DNA of 64,000 bases, from NCBI RefSeq assembly GCF_025643595.1, contig NZ_CP102826.1, positions 1,178,001 to 1,242,000 of the forward strand, in the 5' to 3' direction. Within the stretch, counting starts at the first letter, position 1. Every line of letters begins with the position of its first letter. Below, piece by piece: positions 27,760 to 35,893 of this stretch. This stretch comes from Saccharopolyspora rosea (lineage in GTDB: Bacteria > Actinomycetota > Actinomycetes > Mycobacteriales > Pseudonocardiaceae). A model generated the notes under the pieces. It saw nothing but the letters and a program-made list of their open reading frames with translations, made no database searches and had not been told where the DNA came from. Made by a program: the position numbers and the translations under genes.

Positions 27760-27973
27760 CCTGCCACCGGGCGAGTAGGGGGCCGGCAGCGAACCGGAGT
27801 GTCGGGGGTCTTCCGGGTCGCTGCCGGTGACGTGTGTGCCAGCTGGATCACACACTCCCATCATGCCCGGGAATCAACCCGTGCGGCCCCGTTTGTCGAC
27901 TTTTCGCCTCGCCGGACCGGAAGCGCACCGGACGCCGGGGCCCGGCCCGGCGCGCTCCCGGTTCAGCGGATGT

Positions 27974-28183
27974 TCACCGGTCGTACTTCCCGGCGCGGAC
28001 GGCGCTGGTGAACGCGTCCCACTGGCCGGGGCCGAACGCGAGAACCCCGCCCGCACGGTTCTTGCTGTCGCGGACGCCCACGGCCCCGGTGGCGAAGCCG
28101 ACCTCGACGCACTCGCCGCGGGGTAAGCTCCGGCTCGATTTCCGCCATGTTGCGAAGCGCGACAGGAGTTCCTGCACGGTCAC
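27974..28183 (-). CDS. DUF397 domain-containing protein
   Basis: A 69-residue protein with the full DUF397 pattern: TWRKSSRSLPRGECVEVGFA, VGVRDSKNRAGGVLAF and the final W-x-A-F. DUF397 proteins are small actinobacterial partners of XRE regulators with a DUF5753 domain and are thought to modulate them, as in development-related whiJ-type loci. GTG 28183 follows GGAGG and overlaps the regulator's stop (GTGA), so the pair is cotranslated. Confidence 0.92.
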   Translation of the reverse strand: MTVQELLSRFATWRKSSRSLPRGECVEVGFATGAVGVRDSKNRAGGVLAFGPGQWDAFTSAVRAGKYDR

Positions 28184-29058
28184 TTGGCAGCCTCCTTTGC
28201 TGCTCGCTCAACTAACGTACGCGAGTCTCGCAGGTCAGCCGCCGCGTTGAGTAGGTCTGCCATGGCTTGTTGGTAAAGCTCGATCTCTCCTGCTTCCTCG
28301 TAGTACTTCGGTTCGCCGAGCAGCTCGACGTAGACCACGGGTTGGTCGCCGATCATGTTTTCCGGGAACGTCAGGAGTTTGAACGGATGATCGTGCTGCC
28401 CGCTGAACGAGCCGACATCGAGCGGAAGAATCCGCAGCGTGATCCGCTCGTGCTCGATGTCGTCCAGCAGTGCTCGCAACTGGGCCTGCATGACATCGCG
28501 GTCGCCTTGTCGCCGGTAGAGCACGCTTTCGTCAAGGACGACCCGGAGCTGTGCGGGTCGCTCCTCGCGGTCGAGGATGTGCCGCCGCTGTCGCCGAACC
28601 CGCACGAGCTGGTGGATTTGATCGTCCTGGAACCGCTGGTGCGCGTGGAACATCGCCTCCGCATATGCCTCGGTCTGGAGCAGTCCCGGCAGATACATGG
28701 TGTCGAAGCTGTCGATCGACGCGGCACCCGATTCCAGGCCGAGGTAATGGTCGAACCAGGACGGGATCTGGGCGATCTTCTGCCACCAGTTCTCGCCGCG
28801 GCGTGCGCCGTCCCGCAGTGCGCGGAAGTGCTCGATCTGGTCCTCGGCTCCGTACAGCCGCAGCAGGGCTTCGAGGTCGCCGACCGACGGGAGGTTCCGG
28901 CCGCTCTCGTAGTGCCCGATCGTCGCCCGTTGCACGGACAACCGCTCGGCTGCTTCCCGTTGGTGCAGACCGGCGCGCTGCCGCAGGTTCGCCAGGCCGA
29001 TCCCGAGCGAGCGGCGCAGCAGGATCGGGCTGGACGTCAGGAACGGTGAGGTCGTCAC
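28180..29058 (-). CDS. XRE family regulator with DUF5753 domain (WhiJ/AbaB-type)
   Basis: A 292-residue regulator: helix-turn-helix at ~15-70 (REAAERLSVQRATIGHYESG) and a DUF5753 effector domain after it (ENWWQKIAQIPSWFDHYLGL, DSFDTMYLPGLLQTEAYA). GTG 29058 follows GAGGAGG with 4-nt spacing and starts just before the HTH; an ATG at 29130 in the same frame adds a non-conserved leader. It pairs with the DUF397 gene through a 4-bp overlap. Such loci occur in dozens of copies in actinomycetes and affect development or antibiotic production; the target here is unknown. Confidence 0.9.
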   Translation of the reverse strand: MTTSPFLTSSPILLRRSLGIGLANLRQRAGLHQREAAERLSVQRATIGHYESGRNLPSVGDLEALLRLYGAEDQIEHFRALRDGARRGENWWQKIAQIPSWFDHYLGLESGAASIDSFDTMYLPGLLQTEAYAEAMFHAHQRFQDDQIHQLVRVRRQRRHILDREERPAQLRVVLDESVLYRRQGDRDVMQAQLRALLDDIEHERITLRILPLDVGSFSGQHDHPFKLLTFPENMIGDQPVVYVELLGEPKYYEEAGEIELYQQAMADLLNAAADLRDSRTLVERAAKEAAK

Positions 29059-29152
29059 GGGGCCTCCTCGTCGGGACAACTGATCCTCGAAGCCTGCACC
29101 ACTCGCGCCGGGCTCCGAGAACCATTCCATGGGTGGATCTGTTGCCTATTGC

Positions 29153-29169
29153 TTTGTAGCGGCTACAAA
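29153..29169. promoter_or_regulatory. Perfect palindrome, candidate operator of the XRE-DUF397 locus
   Basis: TTTGTAGC-G-GCTACAAA is a perfect 8-bp inverted repeat with a 1-nt spacer, in the 227-bp gap between the XRE gene (minus) and the small Cys-rich gene (plus). It is A/T-rich against a GC-rich background and lies in the likely promoter area of both. Recognition by the adjacent XRE regulator is an inference. Confidence 0.6.
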
Positions 29170-29285
29170 CGTAACTTCGGATGTGTTCCGGATCACCGTA
29201 GACCGCGCGAGAGGCGACGGGGCGCTCGGGGTCCCACGAGCAGCAGCGCGAACTTCCCAGCAGTCAGGTCTCTTCGGGGGCACAC

Positions 29286-29537
29286 ATGATCGACGCACCA
29301 CGCCCGCGGGCCGTGCAGCGGTACTTCTGGTTGCCGGTCGCGGACGAGTCGGGAGACGACTACGCGCTCCGGCGCCACGCCTTCCCCGGCAGCCGTCTCG
29401 ACACGGCAACGTCCGCGACGGCGTACTGCGGCGAGACGTTCGCCCTGGCACAACCGTCCGAAATGGACTGGATACGGGCCAGGACGTGCCAGCCCTGCAA
29501 CTCGGCGCTCAAGCGCATGAAGGGGTGGCCGCAGTGA
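29286..29537 (+). CDS. Small zinc-finger-like protein
   Basis: An 83-residue protein with RHAFPGS, then ATAYCGETFAL, then RTCQPCNSALKRMKGW: one His and three Cys in an H...C...CxxC pattern as in small actinobacterial zinc-finger proteins often encoded beside XRE-DUF397 loci. ATG 29286 follows a G-rich stretch (GGGGG). Its stop overlaps the next gene's GTG (GTGA). DNA or protein binding is possible; no function is established. Confidence 0.7.
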   Translation: MIDAPRPRAVQRYFWLPVADESGDDYALRRHAFPGSRLDTATSATAYCGETFALAQPSEMDWIRARTCQPCNSALKRMKGWPQ

Positions 29538-29908
29538 CCTGGTCCGATGTGGACGATGACGACCTCGGCGAGCTCGTCCGCGAACTGTGCTCGCACGGCT
29601 ACCGGCCGCGCCCGCTGCCGCTGCCGGGTGTGGACGTGCTGTTGAGCCGGTACCAGGCCGGATTCGTCGACGTCCTGGTGCTCAGCGCCTTCGGCGACGC
29701 GGTCATGGCGCGCTACGAGGCCGTTTACGATCTCGCCAGGCCGCTGACGCACCGGGGCAGGCAGCTCTGGCGGGAGGAACTACCGCCGCGCGAGGCCGTG
29801 GTGAAAGCGCTGCGGGCCATCGACCCGGTTCCGGCCATGTGCGGGGGAGTGCTGGAGCCGACGCTCACAACGCCCGCGAGTACTCCACCGGATCCGTCGC
29901 CGCGGTGA
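29534..29908 (+). CDS. Hypothetical protein coupled to the zinc-finger-like gene
   Basis: A 124-residue soluble acidic-start protein (TWSDVDDDDLGELVREL) without a recognised domain. GTG 29534 overlaps the preceding stop, so the two are translationally coupled, which is the main evidence that this frame is real. The Pro/Thr-rich C-terminus overlaps the convergent chelatase gene by 44 bp, so its last residues may be poorly constrained. Confidence 0.6.
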   Translation: MTWSDVDDDDLGELVRELCSHGYRPRPLPLPGVDVLLSRYQAGFVDVLVLSAFGDAVMARYEAVYDLARPLTHRGRQLWREELPPREAVVKALRAIDPVPAMCGGVLEPTLTTPASTPPDPSPR

Positions 29909-30623
29909 GGGTCTGCGCGTAGCGGTCGAGGACCAGGTCCGCCACGCCCGGGTCGTCGGCCATCGGGGCCGCGATGAGGGGTTCGTCGGCGTGGTCGTGG
30001 GCGTGGCCGATCACGCGGTCCGGGAGCAGGCCCGGGGCGAGGAACCAGGACGCCACGGCGATGCGGCGGGCTCCTCGGCGACGTAGCGCCGCCACCGCGG
30101 CCGGGACGTCCGGGTCGGCGGCCGCGGCGAAGGCCGCCACCGCGCCGGCCCAGGCGGTGCGCTCCTGCCAACGCGCTGCCACGTCCGAGACCAGCTGGTT
30201 CGCCGGGGCGTGCGACGACCCGGCGCCCGCCAGGATCACGCCGAGGTCCGGATCTTCGGGCGAGACCCCGACTTCGGCCAGGCGCCGCCAGGCGGCGGCA
30301 TCCAGCCTCGGATCCGGGCCGAGGACGTCGGCGACGTGCACCCGGAACCACGGAGTGCTCGCCTCGGCGACGGCGGCGGGCACGTCGACACGCGCGTGGT
30401 AGGCGCGGCCGAGCAGCAGCGGCACCACGACCGCTTCGCGGTGGCCATCGCCGTGGACCGCGTCGAGCACGTCGCCGAGGCGAGGTGCCGACAGGTCCAG
30501 GAACGCGGTGCGGACGTCCAGGTCCGGGCGCCGGTCGCGGACCACGTCCATCAGCGCGTGGATCGTCGCGGCCGACCGCGGGTCGCGGCTGCCGTGGGCG
30601 ACGGCCACCAGAGGCGGGGTCAT
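29865..30623 (-). CDS. Sirohydrochlorin chelatase (CbiX/SirB family)
   Basis: Inserts iron (or cobalt) into sirohydrochlorin to make siroheme, the cofactor of the sulfite reductase encoded in this operon. The 252-residue protein has the duplicated CbiX architecture: VAVAHGSRDPRSAATIHALM at the N-terminus with the metal-site His, PLLLGRAYHARVDVPAAV with a second His, and a repeat-like second half (VASWFLAPGLLPDRV). ATG 30623 is preferred to GTG 30629 because GGAG lies 5 nt before it. It begins 2 bp after the cysN stop. Confidence 0.9.
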   Translation of the reverse strand: MTPPLVAVAHGSRDPRSAATIHALMDVVRDRRPDLDVRTAFLDLSAPRLGDVLDAVHGDGHREAVVVPLLLGRAYHARVDVPAAVAEASTPWFRVHVADVLGPDPRLDAAAWRRLAEVGVSPEDPDLGVILAGAGSSHAPANQLVSDVAARWQERTAWAGAVAAFAAAADPDVPAAVAALRRRGARRIAVASWFLAPGLLPDRVIGHAHDHADEPLIAAPMADDPGVADLVLDRYAQTLTAATDPVEYSRAL

Positions 30624-30625
30624 GG

Positions 30626-31969
30626 TCACTCCGCCGCGGTGGCCAACGGCGCCAGCGGGATGCCGACCAGGCCACCGGCCAGGGTCGTGCCGTCGGACGG
30701 GTCGATCACCAGGAACGATCCGGTGCGGCGGCTCACGGCGTACTCGTCGATCGGCAGCGGCTCCGCCGTGCGCAGCTGGACGTGACCGATCTCGTTGAGC
30801 TGCAACGAATCCGGGTTGTCCACACTGGACAGCTGCTGTTCGTCGAAGCGGGCGGACAGCTCGGTCACGATCGCCTGCACCGTGCGGGTGCCGTGCTTGA
30901 CCAGCACGCGCGCGCCCGGCTGCAGCGGCTTCTCGGCGAGCCAGCAGACCGTCGCGTCGATCTCGTCGGTGACGCGCGGTGCCGAGTCGGCGGAAGCGAT
31001 GACGTCGCCGCGCGCGATGTCGAAGTCGTCGGCCAGCAGCAGCGTCACCGAACGACCCGCCGCCGCGTTGTGCGCCTCGCCGTCCGGAGTGTCCACCTTG
31101 GACACGCGGGTGCGCAGACCGGCGGGCAGCACCACGACCTCGTCGCCCGCGGCGACCACCCCGGCCGCCACCTGGCCCGCGTAGCCGCGGTAGTCGGGGA
31201 ACTCGGCGGTGCGCGGGCGGATCACGTACTGCACCGGCATCCGGAACGGCGCGTCGTGCGGATCCGGCGCCACCGGCACGGTCTCCAGGTGCTCCAGCAG
31301 CGACGGCCCGTCGTACCAGGGAGTGCGTTCGGAGCGCTCGACCACGTTGTCGCCGTGCAGCGCCGAGACCGGGATGGTCACCACGGCGTCGTCGGCGTAG
31401 CCCAGGGCGCGCGCGTGCCGGGCGAACTCCTCGGCGATGCGGGTGTGCGTCGCCTCGTCGAAGTCCACCATGTCGATCTTGTTCACGGCCAGCACCAGCC
31501 GCGGCACGCCCAGCAGCGCTAGCACCGCCGCGTGCCGCCGGGTCTGCTCCACGACGCCCTTGCGCGCGTCCACCAGCAGGACCGCGAGCTGCGCGGTCGA
31601 CGCACCGGTCACCGTGTTCCGGGTGTACTGCACGTGCCCCGGGGTGTCGGCGAGCACGAACGTGCGCTTCGGGGTGGCGAAGTAGCGGTAGGCCACGTCG
31701 ATCGTGATGCCCTGCTCCCGCTCCGCGCGCAGGCCGTCCACCAGCAGCGAGAGGTCCGGTGTGGACAGCCCGCGGTCCGCGCTGGCGCGGTGCACCGCGT
31801 CGAGCTGGTCGGCCAGCACCGACTTCGTGTCGTGCAGCAGCCGCCCGACCAGGGTGCTCTTGCCGTCGTCGACCGACCCGGCGGTGGCCAGCCGCAACAG
31901 ATCGGTGCGCACCGGCAGCGTCACCTCGGTCCCGGAGTCCGGTGCGGTGCGGGTAGTGGTCTCACTCAT
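30626..31969 (-). CDS. cysN: Sulfate adenylyltransferase subunit 1 (GTPase)
   Basis: The GTPase subunit of ATP sulfurylase; GTP hydrolysis drives APS formation by CysD. The 447-residue protein has all G motifs: GSVDDGKSTLVGRLL, the DxxG region LADTPGHVQYTRN, and NKIDMVD. It lacks the fused APS kinase (CysC) seen in some species, which fits the APS-reductase type CysH in this operon. ATG 31969 is chosen; a second ATG at 31981 is possible and neither has a strong ribosome-binding site. Unusually, 253 bp containing a structured repeat separate it from cysD. Confidence 0.95.
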   Translation of the reverse strand: MSETTTRTAPDSGTEVTLPVRTDLLRLATAGSVDDGKSTLVGRLLHDTKSVLADQLDAVHRASADRGLSTPDLSLLVDGLRAEREQGITIDVAYRYFATPKRTFVLADTPGHVQYTRNTVTGASTAQLAVLLVDARKGVVEQTRRHAAVLALLGVPRLVLAVNKIDMVDFDEATHTRIAEEFARHARALGYADDAVVTIPVSALHGDNVVERSERTPWYDGPSLLEHLETVPVAPDPHDAPFRMPVQYVIRPRTAEFPDYRGYAGQVAAGVVAAGDEVVVLPAGLRTRVSKVDTPDGEAHNAAAGRSVTLLLADDFDIARGDVIASADSAPRVTDEIDATVCWLAEKPLQPGARVLVKHGTRTVQAIVTELSARFDEQQLSSVDNPDSLQLNEIGHVQLRTAEPLPIDEYAVSRRTGSFLVIDPSDGTTLAGGLVGIPLAPLATAAE

Positions 31970-32026
31970 TCGACAGCCCATTCTTGTGGTCAGTAGCCGG
32001 ATCTGTGCGGAGGTGTCCCGCGTCAC

Positions 32027-32222
32027 CAGGTGTGTTCTCCAAGCGGCGCCAGCCGCTTCCGCCGAGCACGCAACCGGCACCGCCGCGGGTTCTCAGACGT
32101 CGCCTCGCGAGGACAGCGCCGACGTGGTGTACGTGGGTACATGATGTCGGGGCTCCCGGAGTCGAGGCGGCGTCTGAGGTTCCGCTACCGGCACCGCTGC
32201 GCAAATCTTCCACCGAAACTCG
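32027..32222 (-). repeat. Structured dispersed repeat, copy B (cysD-cysN intergenic)
   Basis: A ~200-bp element nearly filling the cysD-cysN gap, in operon sense. It aligns almost end to end with copy A at 49466-49672. On the minus strand it starts right after the cysD TAG, contains GCGGTGCCGGT twice as direct repeats, pairs CTCAGACG with CGTCTGAG (8 bp), and has hairpins TGTAC-CCAC-GTACA and AAGCGGC-TGGC-GCCGCTT plus the palindrome CCTCGCGAGG. Compared with copy A, the stems differ by paired, compensatory changes. It may be a structured RNA, a REP/MITE-like repeat, or both; no family is recognised. Confidence 0.75.
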
Positions 32223-33167
32223 CTAGAAGTAACCCTCGCGCTTGCGGTCTTCCATGGCGGCTTCGGAGATCCTGTCGTCCGCCCGGGTCGCGCCGCGTTC
32301 GGTGAGCCTGCTGGCGGCGACCTCGGCGATCACGTCGTCCACCGTGTACGCCTCGGACTCCACGGCACCGGTGCAGGAGCCGTCGCCGACCGTGCGGTAG
32401 CGCACCGTCTTCTCCTCGACGACCTCGCCGTCGCGCGGACCGCCCCACGGGCCGGAGGTCAGCCACATGCCGTCCCGCTGGAAGACCTCGCGCCGGTGCG
32501 CGTAGTAGATCTCCGGCAGCTCGATCTTCTCCCGCTGGATGTAGCGCCAGATGTCCAGCTCGGTCCAGTTCGACAGCGGGAAGACGCGGACGTGCTCGCC
32601 CGGCCGGTGCTTGCCGTTGTAGAGGTTCCACAGCTCCGGGCGCTGGCGGCGCGGATCCCACTGGCCGAATGCGTTGCGCAGGCTGAAGATCCGCTCCTTG
32701 GCGCGGGCGCGCTCCTCGTCGCGGCGCCCGCCGCCGAACACCGCGTCGAAGCGGTTCTCGCCGATCGCGTCCAGCAGCGGCGTGGTCTGCAACGGGTTGC
32801 GGGTGCCGTCCGGGCGTTCGGACAGCCGCCCGTCGTCGATGTAGTCCTGCACCGAGGCCACCACCAGCCGCAGGTCGTCGCGCGCCACGAGGTCGTCGCG
32901 GAACGCCAGCACCTCCGGGAAGTTGTGGCCGGTGTCGACGTGCAGCAGCGGGAACGGCACGGGAGCGGGCCGGAACGCCTTGTGGGCCAGGTGCACCAGG
33001 ACCGTGGAGTCCTTGCCGCCGGAGAACAGGATCACCGGGCGGTCGAACTCACCGGCGACCTCGCGGAAGATGTGGATGGCCTCCGACTCCAGGGCGTCCA
33101 GGTTGTCCACCTGCGGCGGGTTCTCCGCCGTCGCCGGCAGCTCGACGCCGGGATCGATCGCGGTCAT
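32223..33167 (-). CDS. cysD: Sulfate adenylyltransferase subunit 2
   Basis: Catalytic subunit of ATP sulfurylase, adenylating sulfate to APS. The 314-residue product carries the PP-loop SGGKDSTVLVHLA, the GRRDEERARAKERIFS segment and the C-terminal ATRADDRISEAAMEDRKREGYF family end (quoted here in parts: AAMEDRKREGYF). ATG 33167 follows TGGAGGAAA. It lies 19 bp after cysH in the same operon and is followed by the structured repeat before cysN, with which it forms the heterodimer. Confidence 0.96.
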   Translation of the reverse strand: MTAIDPGVELPATAENPPQVDNLDALESEAIHIFREVAGEFDRPVILFSGGKDSTVLVHLAHKAFRPAPVPFPLLHVDTGHNFPEVLAFRDDLVARDDLRLVVASVQDYIDDGRLSERPDGTRNPLQTTPLLDAIGENRFDAVFGGGRRDEERARAKERIFSLRNAFGQWDPRRQRPELWNLYNGKHRPGEHVRVFPLSNWTELDIWRYIQREKIELPEIYYAHRREVFQRDGMWLTSGPWGGPRDGEVVEEKTVRYRTVGDGSCTGAVESEAYTVDDVIAEVAASRLTERGATRADDRISEAAMEDRKREGYF

Positions 33168-33186
33168 GCGGTTTCCTCCAGTGTCC

Positions 33187-33912
33187 TCAGCCGTGCAGTC
33201 CGCACTCGGTCTTGGCCGTGCCCGCCCAGCGCCCGCTGCGCGGATCCGCACCCGGCGCGGGCTTGCTGGTGCACGGCTGGCACCCGATCGACGGGTATCC
33301 GGCGGGCACCAGCGGGTTCACCAGCACGTCGTGCTCGGTGATGTAGTTGTCCATGTCCTCGTCCGACCACGCCGCCAGCGGGTTGATCTTGACCAGGCCG
33401 TTGCGGTCGTCCCAGGTGACGATCGGCGTGTTCGCGCGGGTCGGCGCCTCGACTCGGCGCACCCCGGTCACCCACGCCTCGTAGCGGGACAGGGTGCGGC
33501 GCAGCGGGACGACCTTGCGCAGGAAGCAGCACCGGTTCGGGTCCCGCTCGTACAGCCGGGGACCCTCGCTGGCGTCCTGCTCGGCGACCGTCTGGTCGGG
33601 TTCGGCGTTGACGATGGTGACGCCGTAGACCTGCGCCACGGCGTCCCGGGTGCCGAGCGTCTCCGCGAAGTGGTAGCCGGTTTCCAGGAACAGGACGTCC
33701 ACACCGGGCTTCGCCTTGGCGGCGAGGTCCACCAGCACCGCGTCCTGCATGTTGGAAGCGACGATCAGCCCGTCGCCGAACGTCTCGACCGCCCAGCGCA
33801 GCGCCTCCTCGGCGGTCGCCTCGGCCAGCCGCGGAGCGGCCTCGTCGACCAGGGCGCGCAGCTCGTCGTCGCTGCGGCGGACGCCGATGTTCGTGGTGGT
33901 GTCGGCAGTCAT
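33187..33912 (-). CDS. cysH: Phosphoadenylyl-/adenylyl-sulfate reductase, 4Fe-4S (APS reductase) type
   Basis: Reduces activated sulfate to sulfite with thioredoxin. The 241-residue protein has the two Cys pairs that bind a 4Fe-4S cluster in APS reductases (RCCFLRKV and IGCQPCTSK) and the catalytic C-terminal Cys in TECGLHG. The cluster Cys predict APS rather than PAPS as substrate, in keeping with the absence of a cysC kinase here. ATG 33912 follows GGGAGGAG and overlaps the stop of the zinc-ribbon gene (ATGA). Confidence 0.95.
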   Translation of the reverse strand: MTADTTTNIGVRRSDDELRALVDEAAPRLAEATAEEALRWAVETFGDGLIVASNMQDAVLVDLAAKAKPGVDVLFLETGYHFAETLGTRDAVAQVYGVTIVNAEPDQTVAEQDASEGPRLYERDPNRCCFLRKVVPLRRTLSRYEAWVTGVRRVEAPTRANTPIVTWDDRNGLVKINPLAAWSDEDMDNYITEHDVLVNPLVPAGYPSIGCQPCTSKPAPGADPRSGRWAGTAKTECGLHG

Positions 33913-34070
33913 GGTTCTCCTCCCAGGGCCAGCCCGACGAGTCGCACGGTGAACACGCGCAGGCACGCCTGGCACTTCCACGCCCCGGCGGGTTCCGCCT
34001 CGGGCGCGAGATCCTCGTCGCCGCAGTACGGGCAGTAGAACGGAACCGCCCGTCCCTCCGGCTGGCTCAC
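33909..34070 (-). CDS. Tiny zinc-ribbon protein of the sulfate reduction operon
   Basis: A 53-residue protein starting at GTG 34070: FYCPYCGDEDLAPEAEPAG then WKCQACLRVFTVRLVGLALG, two CxxC knuckles forming a zinc ribbon. It overlaps sir by 4 bp on one side (GTGA) and cysH by 4 bp on the other (ATGA), so it is tightly coupled to both. I recall a short hypothetical gene at this position between sulfite reductase and cysH in Streptomyces. Function is unknown; a redox or Fe-S partner role would fit the neighbours but is speculation. Confidence 0.82.
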   Translation of the reverse strand: MSQPEGRAVPFYCPYCGDEDLAPEAEPAGAWKCQACLRVFTVRLVGLALGGEP

Positions 34071-35776
34071 TTGAGGTCGTCCTCCTCGGCGCGGGCGACC
34101 CACTGGGCGAAGCGCTCGCCAGCCTCGCGCTGGTCCAGGTAACGGCGCACCAGGCGTTCCACGTAGTCGCCGAGTTCGGCGGAGATCACCTTGTGGCCGC
34201 GGATCTTGCGGCCGAAGCCCGCGTCCTGGCCGAGCCCGCCGCCCAGGTGCACCTGGAAGCCCTCGACCTGGTTGCCCTCGCCGTCCGGCACCATCTGGCC
34301 CTTCAGCCCGATGTCGGCGACCTGGGTGCGGGCGCAGGCGTTCGGGCACCCGTTGAGGTTGATGGTGACCGGGTTGTCCACATCGCCCTGGATGTCCGCC
34401 AGCCGCCGCTCCAGGTCCTCGATGAGGTCGATGGCGCGCTGCTTCGTCTCCACGATGGCCAGTTTGCAGAACTCGATTCCGGTGCAGGCCATCACGTGGC
34501 GCCGCCAAGGCGACGGATCGGCGGAAAGCCCCAACTTGGCCAGATCGGACACCAACGTGTCCACTTCGGACTCGGGAACGTCCAGGACCAGCAGGTTCTG
34601 CTCGACGGTGGTGCGCACCCGGCGCGATCCGACGCGCTCGGCGGCCTTGGCGGCCTCGACGAGCGTGGAACCGCTCACACGTCCTGCGGCGGACTTCACA
34701 CCGACGTAGAAGTTGCCGTCCCGCTGCGGGTGCACGCCGAGGTGGTCGCGCGGCCCGGTGGGCGTCTCCGGCGCCGGGCCGTCCAGCAGCTTGCGGCCCA
34801 GGTACTCGTTCTCCAGCACGTCGCGGAACTTCTCCGCACCCCAGTCGGCGACCAGGAACTTCAACCGGGCGCGGTTGCGCAGCCGCCGGTAGCCGTAGTC
34901 GCGGAAGAGCTGGGTGACCGCGTTCCAGACCTCGGCGACCTCCTCCAGCGGCACCCAGGCGCCCAGCCGCACGGCCAGCTTGGGGTTCGTCGACAGCCCA
35001 CCGCCGACCCACAGGTCGAAACCGGGGCCGTGCTCGGGGTGCTCGACGCCGACGAACGAGATGTCGTTGGTCTCGGGAACCGTGTCCCAGCGCGGCGAAC
35101 CGCTGATCGCGGTCTTGTACTTGCGCGGCAGGTTGGACAGCGACTGGTCGCCGATGTACTTCTCGGCGATCTCCCGGATCGCGGGCGTGCCGTCGACGAT
35201 CTCGTCCGCGGCGATCCCGGCCACCGGCGAGCCGAGGATCACGCGGGGGCAGTCGCCGCACGCCTCGGTGGTGTAGAGGCCGACGGCTTCGAGCTTCTGC
35301 CAGATCGTCGGCATGTCCTCGATGCGCACCCAGTGCAGCTGCACGTTCTGCCGGTCGGTGATGTCGGCGGTGTCGCGCGCGTAGGTCTGCGAGATCTCAC
35401 CGATGGTGCGCAGCTGCTCGGTCGTCAGCGCACCGCCGTCGACCCGGACGCGCAGCATGAAGTACCGGTCGTCGAGCTCCTCCGGCTCGATCGTGCCGGT
35501 GCGCGCACCCGGGATCCCCGGCGCGCGCTGGGTGTACAGGCCCATCCAGCGGAACCGGCCGCGCAGGTCGGCCGGGTCGATGGAGTCGAAACCGCGGTGG
35601 GCGTAGATCGTTTCGATGCGCTGCCGCACGTTCAGCGGGTTGTCGTCCTTCTTGGAGCGCTCGTTGGCGTTGAGCGGCTCGCGGTACCCGAGCGCCCACT
35701 GGCCCTCGCCGCGGGTCTTGCGCTTGCGGGCGGGGCGGTTCTCGGTGCGGCTCGGAGCTTCCGTCGGGGGGACCAT
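34067..35776 (-). CDS. sir: Ferredoxin-dependent sulfite (nitrite/sulfite) reductase
   Basis: Six-electron reduction of sulfite to sulfide using siroheme and a 4Fe-4S cluster. The 569-residue protein has the duplicated NIR/SIR fold; cluster ligands are in ACTGIEFCKLAI and NGCPNACAR. The neighbours (cysH, cysD, cysN, siroheme chelatase) indicate sulfite rather than nitrite as substrate. ATG 35776 follows CCGGAGG. Upstream are two hairpins and a 30-codon leader peptide, suggesting attenuation control. Confidence 0.93.
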   Translation of the reverse strand: MVPPTEAPSRTENRPARKRKTRGEGQWALGYREPLNANERSKKDDNPLNVRQRIETIYAHRGFDSIDPADLRGRFRWMGLYTQRAPGIPGARTGTIEPEELDDRYFMLRVRVDGGALTTEQLRTIGEISQTYARDTADITDRQNVQLHWVRIEDMPTIWQKLEAVGLYTTEACGDCPRVILGSPVAGIAADEIVDGTPAIREIAEKYIGDQSLSNLPRKYKTAISGSPRWDTVPETNDISFVGVEHPEHGPGFDLWVGGGLSTNPKLAVRLGAWVPLEEVAEVWNAVTQLFRDYGYRRLRNRARLKFLVADWGAEKFRDVLENEYLGRKLLDGPAPETPTGPRDHLGVHPQRDGNFYVGVKSAAGRVSGSTLVEAAKAAERVGSRRVRTTVEQNLLVLDVPESEVDTLVSDLAKLGLSADPSPWRRHVMACTGIEFCKLAIVETKQRAIDLIEDLERRLADIQGDVDNPVTINLNGCPNACARTQVADIGLKGQMVPDGEGNQVEGFQVHLGGGLGQDAGFGRKIRGHKVISAELGDYVERLVRRYLDQREAGERFAQWVARAEEDDLK

Positions 35777-35798
35777 GGTCCGACCTCCGGGTGGTGGG

Positions 35799-35838
35799 GC
35801 GCGGCGACGCCGCGCGGAACCCCCGTCACCGATGACGG
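35799..35838 (-). promoter_or_regulatory. Two hairpins between leader peptide and sir (candidate attenuator)
   Basis: Within the 117-nt leader-to-sir interval, CCGTCA-CCGA-TGACGG (35823-35838) is a perfect 6-bp stem with a tetraloop, and GCGCGGCG-A-CGCCGCGC (35799-35815) is a perfect 8-bp palindrome about 22 nt before the sir ATG. Together with the upstream Cys-containing short ORF this looks like a translation-coupled attenuator. No U-tract is present, so the mechanism could be Rho or ribosome access. Confidence 0.5.
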
Positions 35839-35893
35839 ATCTCACGTCGGCGTGCCCGGCGCCGACTGGACAGTGCAGAACGCGGCGGCGGGA

